A stretch of 56,119 nucleotides of DNA, taken from Streptomyces sp. MBT65. GTDB taxonomy: Bacteria; Actinomycetota; Actinomycetes; Streptomycetales; Streptomycetaceae. The notes under the pieces were generated by a model. That model was not told the DNA's origin and made no database searches. It saw only the letters and a list, made by a program, of their open reading frames with translations. The stretch is taken from contig NZ_JAENRY010000125.1 of NCBI RefSeq assembly GCF_016612545.1, positions 1 through 56,119 of the forward strand, given 5' to 3'. The position numbers and the translations under genes were made by a program. Each line of letters starts with the position of its first letter. Within the stretch, counting starts at the first letter, position 1. This document shows, piece after piece, positions 23,176-30,767 of this stretch.

Positions 23176-25083
23176 ATGGCTGCCGCTCCTCATGCCCTCG
23201 ACCCGCTCACCCCGGACGAGATCACCGCTTCCCGCGAGCTTCTTGTGGCGGCCGGGCTGGTCACGGAGGCCACCCGCTTCGCCTACCTCGGACTCCTCGA
23301 CCCGCCCAAGTCCGCCCCGGAGCAAGGGGATCGGCGGCTGCGGGTCCTGCTGCTCGACACCGCCGGCGGTCCCTCCCGCGACGCGACGGTCTCCCTGACG
23401 GACGCGCGGGTCGTGTCGCACCGGTCGATCGATGCCGCGAGCGAAGGACAACTCCCGGTCCTGGACGAGGAGTTCGCGCTCGTCGAGCAGATCCTCGCCA
23501 AGGACCCGCGCTGGCTGGACGCCCTGGTCGCGCGCGGCCTGGACCTCGACTCGGTGCGCGTCGCCCCGCTGTCGGCGGGTGTGTACGACGCCGAGTACCC
23601 GCAGGAGCGGGGCCGCCGCATCCTGCGCGGGCTGGCCTTCGTGCAGGAACACGCGAAGGACCACGCGTGGGCGCATCCCGTCGACGGACTCGTCGCCTAC
23701 GTGGACGTCCTGAACCGGACCGTGGACCAGGTCATCGACCTCGGTCCGGTACCGGTGCCCGCGGAGTCGGGGAACTTCGACGACCCGGCCGTCACCGGCC
23801 CGCCGCGCACGACCCTCAAGCCCATCGAGATCACCCAGCCGCAAGGCCCCAGTTTCGACCTCGACGGCAATGCGCTGACGTGGGAGAACTGGACTCTCCG
23901 CATCGGCTTCGACGCCCGCGAGGGCCTGATACTCCATCAACTCGCCTTCGCGGGGCGCCCGGTGATCCATCGCGCGTCGATCGCCGAGATGGTCGTGCCG
24001 TACGCCGACCCCTCCCCAGTGCGGTCCTGGCAGAACTACTTCGACACCGGCGAGTACCTCATCGGCCGCTACGCCAACGCGCTCCAGCTCGGCTGCGACT
24101 GTCTCGGCGACATCACCTACCTCGACGCGGTGATCGCCGACGAGACCGGCACACCGCAGACCCTCACCAACGCCGTCTGTCTGCACGAGGAGGACTACGG
24201 CATCCTCTGGAAGCACACCGACCTCTGGGCGGGCTCCGTCGAGACCCGGCGCCAACGCCGCATGGTGCTCTCCTTCTTCACCACGGTCGGGAACTACGAC
24301 TACGGCTTCTACTGGTACCTGTACCTCGACGGCACGATCGAGTTCGAGGCCAAGGCCACCGGCGTCGTCTTCACCTCCGCCCACCCCGGCGGCGACTATC
24401 CGTACGCCACCGAACTCGCCCCCGGCCTCGGCGCCCCCTACCACCAGCACCTGTTCAGCGCGCGGCTGGACATGGCGGTGGACGGGCCGGTGAACCGCGT
24501 CGAGGAGGTCGAGACGGTCCGGGTACCGATGGGGCCGGACAACCTGCGCGGCAACGCCTTCGCCCTCAAGCGCACCCCACTGACGCGGGAGAGCGAGGCC
24601 CAGCGGATGGCCGACGCGGGTGTGGACCGCGTGTGGCACATCTCCAACCCCGAGTCCCTGAACCGGCTGGGGCGACCGGTCGCCTACGCCCTGCACCCGG
24701 AGGGCAAGCCCGCCCTGCTCGCCGATCCCGAGTCCTCGGTGGCGGCCCGCGCGGCCTTCGCCACGAAGCACCTCTGGGTCACCGCCTACGACCCTGCCGA
24801 GCGCTACCCGGCGGGCGACTTCGTCAACCAGCATCCCGGCGGGGCTGGCCTGCCCGCGTACGCCGCCGCCGACCGGGACCTCGACGGACAGGACCTCGTC
24901 GTCTGGCACACCTTCGGACTGACCCACGCCCCGCGTCCCGAGGACTGGCCGATCATGCCGGTCGACACCACGGGCTTCACGCTCAAGCCGGTCGGCTTCT
25001 TCGACCGCAACCCCACCCTCGACGTGCCGCCGACCACCTCCGGCCACTGCGGGACAACAGGCACGGGAGGCTGTCATGTCTGA
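23176..25083 (+). CDS. Copper amine oxidase (primary-amine oxidase, topaquinone)
   Basis: 635 residues, as for Arthrobacter-type enzymes. It oxidises a primary amine to aldehyde, ammonia and hydrogen peroxide. Visible are the catalytic base Asp290 in 'NYFDTGEYLIGRYANALQLGCDCLGDI', the topaquinone precursor Tyr374 in 'TTVGNYDYGFYW', and copper ligands His423, His425 ('YHQHLF') and His584 ('THAPRPEDWPIMPVD'). The C-terminal tail 'GHCGTTGTGGCHV' has an extra Cys pair. There is no signal peptide. The stop overlaps the next gene's start by 8 bases. The substrate is probably a phenylethylamine/tyramine-like amine, by family precedent. Confidence 0.96.
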   Translation: MAAAPHALDPLTPDEITASRELLVAAGLVTEATRFAYLGLLDPPKSAPEQGDRRLRVLLLDTAGGPSRDATVSLTDARVVSHRSIDAASEGQLPVLDEEFALVEQILAKDPRWLDALVARGLDLDSVRVAPLSAGVYDAEYPQERGRRILRGLAFVQEHAKDHAWAHPVDGLVAYVDVLNRTVDQVIDLGPVPVPAESGNFDDPAVTGPPRTTLKPIEITQPQGPSFDLDGNALTWENWTLRIGFDAREGLILHQLAFAGRPVIHRASIAEMVVPYADPSPVRSWQNYFDTGEYLIGRYANALQLGCDCLGDITYLDAVIADETGTPQTLTNAVCLHEEDYGILWKHTDLWAGSVETRRQRRMVLSFFTTVGNYDYGFYWYLYLDGTIEFEAKATGVVFTSAHPGGDYPYATELAPGLGAPYHQHLFSARLDMAVDGPVNRVEEVETVRVPMGPDNLRGNAFALKRTPLTRESEAQRMADAGVDRVWHISNPESLNRLGRPVAYALHPEGKPALLADPESSVAARAAFATKHLWVTAYDPAERYPAGDFVNQHPGGAGLPAYAAADRDLDGQDLVVWHTFGLTHAPRPEDWPIMPVDTTGFTLKPVGFFDRNPTLDVPPTTSGHCGTTGTGGCHV

Positions 25084-26491
25084 ACAGACCATCAGCGGCA
25101 GCACAGTTGACGCTCCCTCAAAACTCCGTGGTTCCATCGGAGTCGGCGGCATCGTGTTCATGGTCGTCGCGGCAGCCGCCCCGCTCACCGCCATCGGCGG
25201 CGCCCTGCCGGTGATGCTGGCCATCGGCAACGGCCCCGGCGTACCGGCCGCGTATCTGCTGGTCGCCGTCGTCCTGTTGCTGTTCAGCGTCGGCTACGCC
25301 GCGATGAGCCGACATGTCGTCGACACCGGCGCCTTCTACTCGTACGTCACCGCCGGGCTCGGCCGCATCACCGGCACCGGCGCCGCCGGCCTGGCGCTGC
25401 TGACGTACAGCACGATCCAGGCCGGGATCTACGGCCTCTCCGGCGTCACCCTGGAAGGGCTGGTCGTGAAGTACGGCGGCCCGGACCTGAGTTGGTGGCT
25501 GTGGGCCGGTGTGCTGTGGGGACTGGTCTCGGTGCTGGGCTTCCGCAACATCGAGGTCGGCACGAAGGTGCTGTCGGTGCTGCTGGTCCTGGAGGTCGGC
25601 ATCGTCACGGTGATGACGGTGGCGATCCTCGCCCAAGGAGGCGCGCACGGCATCGACTTCGACTCCTTCACGCCGGGTGCCTTCAGTACGGGGTCGGCGG
25701 GCATCGGGGTGATGTTCGCGGTCGCGTCCTTCGTCGGCTTCGAGGCGACCGCGATCTACAGCGAGGAGGCGAGGGACCCCAAGCGCAGTGTGCCCAGGGC
25801 GACTTACCTCGCGGTCGTCGCCATCGGCGGCTTCTACGCGCTGTCCAGTTGGGCGGTCGTGCTCGCGGTCGGCACGGACGAGGTGCGGGGTGCGGCGGCG
25901 AAGAACACGAGCGGGCTGGTGTTCGCCGTGGCCGGGCAGTACGTCGGTTCGGCCGCCTCCGACACGATGGAAGTCCTGCTGCTGACCAGCCTGTTCGCGG
26001 CGCTGCTCGCCTTCCACAACGCGATCTCCCGCTATCTGTTCTCCCTCGGCCGCCAGGGCGACGCGCCCGCGATCCTGGGCCGCAGTCACGCCAAGCACGG
26101 TTCGCCGCACGCCGGTTCGCTGGTGCAGAGCGTCTCGGCCGCCGTGGTCGTGGGGGCGTTCGTCCTCGCCGGATCCGATCCGGTCCTGGAGCTGTTCACC
26201 TGGATGAGCGGGCTGGCCACGCTCGGGGTGCTGGTGCTGATGATCCTCGTCGGGGTCGCGATCATCACCTTCTTCGCCCGCACCGGGACGGACACCCGGC
26301 TGTGGCACACCCGGTTCGCGCCGGCGCTCGGCGCGCTGGGGCTGTGCTGGATCACGTACATGGTGCTGGCCAACTTCACGACCCTGATCGGTGGTTCGGC
26401 CTCCCTCGCGCGGCTCTTCGAGGGGATCGTCGTGCTGTTCTTCGCGGCCGGGGCGGTCTCGGCCGCGATCCGGCGCCGCCGTGATGCATGA
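25076..26491 (+). CDS. APC superfamily amino acid/amine permease
   Basis: 471 residues with 12 predicted helices. The first helices read 'GSIGVGGIVFMVVAAAAPLTAIGGALPVMLAIGNGPGVPAAYLLVAVVLLLFSVGY', with the Gly-rich unwound region of APC carriers; 'FVGFEATAIYSEEARDPKRSVPRATYLAVVAIGGFYALSSWA' is the conserved central block. It starts inside the amine oxidase gene (ATGTCTGA overlap), so import of the amine substrate and its oxidation are co-translated. It ends in the same way with the next gene. Confidence 0.93.
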   Translation: MSEQTISGSTVDAPSKLRGSIGVGGIVFMVVAAAAPLTAIGGALPVMLAIGNGPGVPAAYLLVAVVLLLFSVGYAAMSRHVVDTGAFYSYVTAGLGRITGTGAAGLALLTYSTIQAGIYGLSGVTLEGLVVKYGGPDLSWWLWAGVLWGLVSVLGFRNIEVGTKVLSVLLVLEVGIVTVMTVAILAQGGAHGIDFDSFTPGAFSTGSAGIGVMFAVASFVGFEATAIYSEEARDPKRSVPRATYLAVVAIGGFYALSSWAVVLAVGTDEVRGAAAKNTSGLVFAVAGQYVGSAASDTMEVLLLTSLFAALLAFHNAISRYLFSLGRQGDAPAILGRSHAKHGSPHAGSLVQSVSAAVVVGAFVLAGSDPVLELFTWMSGLATLGVLVLMILVGVAIITFFARTGTDTRLWHTRFAPALGALGLCWITYMVLANFTTLIGGSASLARLFEGIVVLFFAAGAVSAAIRRRRDA

Positions 26492-26969
26492 CGTCCTCCC
26501 GGCCGCCGTCGCACTGACGGGCTCCGGTCTCTGCCTCGCGGGGCATGTGCCGGGGCCCGTACGACGCTGGGCTCCGCACGCCGTCGTGCTCGCGGTGACG
26601 CTGGTGATGGTGGTGGGGAGCCCGGGGCCGTACGCGCTGCTCGTGAGCGCGGGCGTGACGGCGGGCATGTGTCTCTTCACCCGCGGGTCGGTCGCCGTCG
26701 ATCTCGCGGTGATGGCCGTGGTCACGGCGGCCATGGCCCGCCTTCCACAGGGACCGCACGACCAACACACCGACGGCCACGGGCTGTTCGCGCTGGCGGT
26801 GGTGCTGTGGCTGCTGGCCCGGGCGGGCGTCGTCATGCATCGGGCGCTGCGTCCCGGTGCGCCGCGCGCCGACCCGACCGGCGGGATCGGCGGGATCGGC
26901 GGGATCGGCGGGATCGGCGGGATCGGCGGGGCGATGATGGCCCTGGGGATGGCCGGCATGCTGAGCTGA
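26484..26969 (+). CDS. Small membrane protein with Gly-Gly-Ile repeats, unknown function
   Basis: 161 residues from the ATG at 26484, which overlaps the permease stop by 8 bases; the same frame is open further upstream but only inside the permease gene. Four to five hydrophobic helices are visible (for example HAVVLAVTLVMVVGS, DLAVMAVVTAAMARL, LFALAVVLWLLARAGVVM), a His-rich loop 'GPHDQHTDGHGLF', then five exact Gly-Gly-Ile units and an Ala/Met/Gly end. It may help the amine oxidase/permease pair, for example in copper handling, but I recognise no family with certainty. Confidence 0.72.
   Translation: MHDVLPAAVALTGSGLCLAGHVPGPVRRWAPHAVVLAVTLVMVVGSPGPYALLVSAGVTAGMCLFTRGSVAVDLAVMAVVTAAMARLPQGPHDQHTDGHGLFALAVVLWLLARAGVVMHRALRPGAPRADPTGGIGGIGGIGGIGGIGGAMMALGMAGMLS
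26880..26924 (+). repeat. Five perfect 9-bp tandem repeats (GGCGGGATC)
   Basis: GGCGGGATC occurs five times without a mismatch, followed by a partial copy GGCGGG. In frame it encodes (Gly-Gly-Ile)5 near the C-terminus of the small membrane protein. Because the unit is 9 bp, slippage would change copy number without shifting the frame. Confidence 0.95.
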
Positions 26970-27023
26970 CCGGGGCCGGACCGGTGTCGGAGCGGAGAAC
27001 AGCGGCTGGATTAAGGTCGGGGC

Positions 27024-27614
27024 ATGCCCAAAATCGTCGATCATGACGCGCGGCGCCGCGAGATCATCGAAGCCGTATGGGCCCTGATCGCAAGACGCGG
27101 GCTCGACGCCGTCACCATGCGGGACCTCGCCGCGGAGGCCGGATACGCCAACGGTGCGCTGACCGGCTACTTCCGCAACAAGGACGAGATCCTGCTCGCC
27201 GCGTTCCAGCACGCCTTCGAGAGCACCAACGTCCGCGCCCGCGAGTCCATCGCCGACGCGACCGGCCTGGCGGCACTGCGTCTCCTCTGCCTGGAGATCA
27301 TGCCGCTCGACGACGTACGCCTCATGGAGGCCCGGGTCGTCATCGCCTTCTGGGACCGCGCCGTCCACGACGACCGCATGGCCGGGGTCCACGAGAACGC
27401 CATGGCGGCCTGGCGCGAGCAGATGTGCGGCTACCTCCAACAGGCCCGTGGACAGGGCGACATCGGCACACGGTCTCCCGACGACGAGGTCGTCGACACG
27501 CTCCTCGCGGCCCTCATGGGTTTCCAGATCAACGCGGTCCTGCTGCCCCACGCCACCACGCCCCGACGTCAAGAGGCGGTTCTCGACGGCCTGTTGGGCT
27601 CGTTGCGACCGTAG
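27024..27614 (+). CDS. TetR family regulator (BetI-like)
   Basis: 196 residues. The DNA-binding part reads 'ARRREIIEAVWALIARRGLDAVTMRDLAAEAGYANGALTGYFRNKDEILLAAFQHAF', the pattern of BetI/AcrR-like regulators, and the C-terminal domain has 'VVIAFWDRAVHDDRMAGVHENAMAAWREQM' and 'LLAALMGFQINAVLLP'. It follows the amine oxidase, permease and membrane-protein genes by 54 bases in the same direction and is their likely regulator. A candidate target is the A/T-rich palindrome at 23129-23161. Confidence 0.9.
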   Translation: MPKIVDHDARRREIIEAVWALIARRGLDAVTMRDLAAEAGYANGALTGYFRNKDEILLAAFQHAFESTNVRARESIADATGLAALRLLCLEIMPLDDVRLMEARVVIAFWDRAVHDDRMAGVHENAMAAWREQMCGYLQQARGQGDIGTRSPDDEVVDTLLAALMGFQINAVLLPHATTPRRQEAVLDGLLGSLRP

Positions 27615-27617
27615 GAC

Positions 27618-27845
27618 TCAGTTCACGAGCAGCGGCGGTACGACCGGCACCTCCGGCGCGGTCTCGATGTCGGCCGGTGTCATCCGGAACTCGACGGGGT
27701 ACGCCTCGCGCCGGGTGCGGCGGTCGGGTTCGGTGGTGCGTCACATGTGGAGGCAGCGGACGCATTGGAGTACGTCCCACACGCCGGGGACCGGTGAGGT
27801 GATCACGGTGTCGACCGTGTCGTGGGCGCAGCGGGGGCAGGTCAT
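27618..27845 (-). pseudogene. vdcD: vdcD/bsdD-type hydroxyarylic acid decarboxylase small subunit, nonsense-disrupted
   Basis: The reverse strand from ATG 27845 encodes 'MTCPRCAHDTVDTVITSPVP', continues to 'DVLQCVRCLHM', hits TGA at 27741-27743 (codon 35), and then continues in the same frame with 'RTTEPDRRTRREAYPVEFRM' and '...APEVPVVPPLLVN' to a second TGA at 27618-27620. Total length is 75 codons, as for subunit D of the non-oxidative vanillate/4-hydroxybenzoate decarboxylases. The two CxxC zinc-ribbon pairs are intact. Family members have Trp (TWR or YTWR) where the stop lies, so TGG to TGA is the simplest change, and the two preceding residues also differ. The B and C subunit genes are absent. 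Confidence 0.85.
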
Positions 27846-28043
27846 GGCGGGTTGCTCCTGACGGTAGTTCGGGGATCGGGTCAGCGGGCGGCGATGAGGG
27901 TTCGCAGGTGCACCGGTACGTCCTCGACGACCTGACGACGGCCCGGGGCACGATCGTCATCGGCAGCCCGGTTTCGTCCTGGCCGATCCCCCGTACGACC
28001 AGTCACCGCTGCTCCCGGCACAATCCCACGCCCAGGCAGCGGA

Positions 28044-28220
28044 CTTGACGCCCGCATCCTCCTGGAGGCCGAGCGCCTCCTCGTCCACACCGACACGACG
28101 ACGGCGGACGTCTCCCGCGCCCTCGGTTTCGCCGAGCCGACCGACTTCGCGCAGTTCTTCCGCAAGCGGGACGGGCGTACGCCGCTGGAGTTCCGGGCGG
28201 TGGAACGCGGGCAGACATGA
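28044..28220 (+). pseudogene. C-terminal remnant of an AraC-family regulator
   Basis: A 58-codon open stretch ending in TGA at 28218-28220 reads as the second helix-turn-helix of AraC/XylS regulators: 'LDARILLEAERLLVHTDTTT', 'ADVSRALGFAEPTDFAQFFR' and 'KRDGRTPLEFR'. There is no start codon with a ribosome binding site, no first helix-turn-helix and no effector domain upstream; the preceding 200 bases encode nothing recognisable in any frame. It is a truncated relic, possibly of the regulator of the neighbouring decarboxylase. Confidence 0.75.
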
Positions 28221-28223
28221 GCG

Positions 28224-28436
28224 GTGAAGGAACTCCAGCCGGGCGGGACCGCCGTACGACGTGACGTCTTTCGCCGCAGGGTGTGGAGTGGTCATGCGCT
28301 CCGGGTCGTCAAGGACACCCCGGAAGCACTTGCCCTCGGGTGCGCGCCCTGCCGAAGCCGGCCGCCGACTGCAACTGGAGGAACTGGCACCCCGAGCCTC
28401 ACCGGCCGGACCCCCAACTGTCCGCCGACGCGCTGA
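28224..28436 (+). pseudogene. DUF402-like remnant
   Basis: From a GTG at 28224 the frame encodes 'VKELQPGGTAVRRDVFRRRV' and 'WSGHALRVVKDTPEALALGCAP', similar to the N-terminus of DUF402 proteins (phosphatase-like family, typically over 150 residues). Similarity stops near 28350. A different frame just after it (about 28355-28430) shows 'NWRNWHPEPHRPDPQL', reminiscent of the Trp/Pro-rich end of some streptomycete DUF402 proteins. This would fit an internal deletion joining the two ends. The link of the second part is tentative. Confidence 0.45.
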
Positions 28437-29667
28437 CCTTGGGCTGGTCGGTGCCGCCCGTGTCTCCCAACGGCCCGAGGCGCACCGGCAGTTCACTCAA
28501 GCCCCGCAGCAGCGTGCTCGTTCGCCACGTCAGTGTCGCTGGGTCGGTGGCGAGTGCGAGGTCGGGGCAGTGGTGCAGGAGGAGGCGTACGGCGATGGCG
28601 GCCTCGGTGCGGGCCAGGGGTGCGCCCAGGCAGTGATGGAGGCCGTGGCCGAAGGCGAGATGTCCGGGGCCCCGGCGCGACAGGTGGAAACGGTCGGGTT
28701 CGGGGAAGTGCAGGGGATCACGGGAGGCCGCGGCCAGGGAGATCTGCACCGCGTCTCCGGCCGGTATGAGGGTACCGGCGAGGTCCAGGGACTCGGCCGC
28801 GAAGCGGAACGCGGTGGCGTGGACGGGCGAGTGGTAACGCAGCGACTCCTCCACGGCGGCACCGGCCAAGTCCGGCTCGGCGCGCAGCAGTTCGAGCTGG
28901 TCGGGGTGGGTCAGCAGGGCATGGACGGTCGCGGAGATCAGATTGACGGTCGTCTCGTGGCCCGCGACGAGAAGGAGGAAGGCCATTCCGAGGAGTTCCT
29001 CGGAGGTGAGGGGCGACTCGGTGCCGGGTTCGCGGGCCGCGGCGACCAGGTCGCCGAGCAGGTCGGTCTCTCCGGTGCCGCGCTTGCGGTGGATCAACTC
29101 GGCCAGGTAGCCGCCCAGCGCGGCGGCGGCCGAGGCACCCGCTTCGGGCGAGGCGGGCATGACGAGTTCGTCCGACCAGGCGTGGAACACCGTACGGTCG
29201 ACGGCGGGCACCCCGAACAGGTCGCAGATCACCGTGACGGGCAGCGGCAGGGCGTACCGGCTCACCAGATCCACCGTCCCGTGCGCCGGCAGTTCGGCGA
29301 GCAGATCGCCGGCGATCTCCACGATGCGCGGGCAGAGGGCGGTGGTCCGCGCGGGTGTGAAGTGGCCCGTGACCAGCCGCCGTAGCCGCGTGTGGTCCGG
29401 CGGGTCGGTCTGCAGCATGTTGCGGCCGAGGGCGTGTCCGCCGTCGTCCTGCCAGGTGGAGGAGTGGCGGATGTCGTTGCGCAGACGGGTGTCGGCCAGC
29501 GCGGCGCGTGCCGCGTCCCGACTGACGACCAGCCAGCTCTCGCCGCTGCCCGGCACCAGGACACGGTGCACGGGGCCCCGCTCGCGCAGGGCCGCGTAGA
29601 CGAGGTGGGGATCGGCGGCCAGGTCATGACCGTCGGGAGCCAGATCTTGCAGGGTCGGTGCCGGCAC
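28399..29667 (-). CDS. Cytochrome P450
   Basis: 422 residues, a typical soluble bacterial P450. The I-helix oxygen-activation motif is AGHETT (235-240), the ExxR pair is Glu274/Arg277 ('EESLRYHSP'), and the haem loop 'AFGHGLHHCLGAPLAR' places the haem-ligand Cys346. No membrane anchor is present, so it needs a ferredoxin and reductase; neither is adjacent, though a ferredoxin-NADP reductase lies at 46.9 kb. The frame extends upstream, but the GTG at 29665-29667 with AAAGGAG in front gives the family-length protein. It is divergent from a TetR gene with two operators in between. Confidence 0.94.
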   Translation of the reverse strand: MPAPTLQDLAPDGHDLAADPHLVYAALRERGPVHRVLVPGSGESWLVVSRDAARAALADTRLRNDIRHSSTWQDDGGHALGRNMLQTDPPDHTRLRRLVTGHFTPARTTALCPRIVEIAGDLLAELPAHGTVDLVSRYALPLPVTVICDLFGVPAVDRTVFHAWSDELVMPASPEAGASAAAALGGYLAELIHRKRGTGETDLLGDLVAAAREPGTESPLTSEELLGMAFLLLVAGHETTVNLISATVHALLTHPDQLELLRAEPDLAGAAVEESLRYHSPVHATAFRFAAESLDLAGTLIPAGDAVQISLAAASRDPLHFPEPDRFHLSRRGPGHLAFGHGLHHCLGAPLARTEAAIAVRLLLHHCPDLALATDPATLTWRTSTLLRGLSELPVRLGPLGDTGGTDQPKVSASADSWGSGR

Positions 29668-29824
29668 GGCACTCCTTTCGATGGTCACCGGGTGGTCGGG
29701 GGCGGTCGGTCGCCGGGCGGTGACGGTCGGGTCATGGCCATCGATCCCAGCGCCGCCCACAGGCCCACCGCCCCTCCCGGGACCAGTGCCGTGCCACGCA
29801 TGACGCACCCCGTTCCAAATAAAA

Positions 29825-29883
29825 TGGGGACTACTCCCCACTTGATGAATCGACGATAGCATCACTACCGGGGAGCACTCCCC
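29825..29883. promoter_or_regulatory. Two near-identical palindromic operators between P450 and TetR genes
   Basis: TGGGGACTACTCCCCA (29825-29840) and GGGGAGCACTCCCC (29870-29883) are both palindromes and agree at 12 of 14 core positions (GGGGA-nn-ACTCCCC type). Their centres are about 44 bases apart, near four helical turns. An A/T-rich stretch with GATAGC between them could hold the -10 region. The probable ligand is the TetR protein encoded 29 bases to the right. Confidence 0.82.
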
Positions 29884-29911
29884 ACCAGCCCGGAAGATGA
29901 AGAGGACGCAG

Positions 29912-30577
29912 ATGACGGGCCCGAACGACGTGCCGACGCCTGCTCGCCGCCGCGATGCGCGGCGCAATCGGGAACTGCTGATCGAGGCCGCCCGCGCCGT
30001 CTTCACCGAGCAGGGGCTGCACGCGCCGATCGATGTGATCGCCCGCCGCGCCGGCATCGGCAACGCGACCCTGTACCGACACTTCCCCACCCGCGCCGCG
30101 CTGGTGGACGCGGTCTTCCACGACCTGCTCACCGGCACGATGACAGCGGGAGAGGAGGCGCGCGCCGTCGACGACGCCTGGGCGGGGCTGACCGGTTATC
30201 TGGAGACCGTCTTCGCCGGGCTGGCCGCCGATCGCGGCACGAACGACCTCATGACCACCCACCTCGACGGCGTCGAATCGCTCCAGGCCGTGCACGCCCA
30301 CAACCGCCGCACCGTGGAACTGCTGTTGGGCCGGGGCCGCGACCAGGGCACGGTCCGTGCGGATGTCACCCCGGAGGACGTCCTGTTCGCCCTCGCCGCG
30401 CTGGGTCGTACCGTCCCCGCCCTCACCTCGGCCGCCGGCCCCGACGCCTGGCGCCGCCCCCTGACCCTCCTTCTCGACGGCCTGCGCGCCACACCCGCCA
30501 CCGGCCCGCTCCCCTCCCCCGTCCTCACCGCGGCACAGCTCAACGACACGTTGCAGGGCCTCGGACCGCAGAACTGA
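29912..30577 (+). CDS. TetR family regulator divergent from the P450 gene
   Basis: 221 residues. Helix-turn-helix: 'RNRELLIEAARAVFTEQGLHAPIDVIARRAGIGNATLYRHFPTRAALVDAVF'. The C-terminal part is the common TetR_C helical domain. I use the ATG at 29912 because AGAGG precedes it by six bases; an in-frame ATG at 29897 has no spaced ribosome binding site. It probably represses both itself and the P450 gene through the paired GGGGA/TCCCC palindromes. Confidence 0.92.
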   Translation: MTGPNDVPTPARRRDARRNRELLIEAARAVFTEQGLHAPIDVIARRAGIGNATLYRHFPTRAALVDAVFHDLLTGTMTAGEEARAVDDAWAGLTGYLETVFAGLAADRGTNDLMTTHLDGVESLQAVHAHNRRTVELLLGRGRDQGTVRADVTPEDVLFALAALGRTVPALTSAAGPDAWRRPLTLLLDGLRATPATGPLPSPVLTAAQLNDTLQGLGPQN

Positions 30578-30691
30578 GCGGAAAGGCACGGCCCGTGCCC
30601 GCTCCAGGTCCGTCGCCGACCACAGCGACCGGCGGACCGGACCCACCACAAGAGCCCGGGCCCACCGGGGAGTTGGTGAGCAGACAGCGCA

Positions 30692-30738
30692 CTGCCCGGC
30701 GTCGGAGAGCAATCGTCCGCTCCTTCGACGCCGGGCAG
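30692..30738. terminator. Bidirectional terminator hairpin
   Basis: CTGCCCGGCGTCG (30692-30704) pairs perfectly with CGACGCCGGGCAG (30726-30738). The stem extends three more pairs inwards with a G-T pair. It separates the convergent TetR and MFS genes; the rest of 30578-30767 shows no gene. Confidence 0.7.
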
Positions 30739-30767
30739 CACACCCCCGTGCGTTCAGCTCCCCCAGG

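Noticed and set aside
23140..25230. 696-codon open frame on the - strand
   Set aside because: Antisense shadow of the copper amine oxidase gene, which has all catalytic motifs in its own frame.
25118..26959. 613-codon open frame on the - strand
   Set aside because: Shadow of the APC permease and small membrane protein; repeats of PPI come from reading the Gly-Gly-Ile repeat backwards.
27881..28165. 94-codon reverse-strand open frame in the degraded region
   Set aside because: No ribosome binding site or recognisable domain; it runs antisense through the AraC remnant.
28399..30577. P450 and regulator as part of a natural-product gene cluster
   Set aside because: No scaffold enzyme, ferredoxin or tailoring set is near; a single P450-TetR pair is common in Streptomyces.
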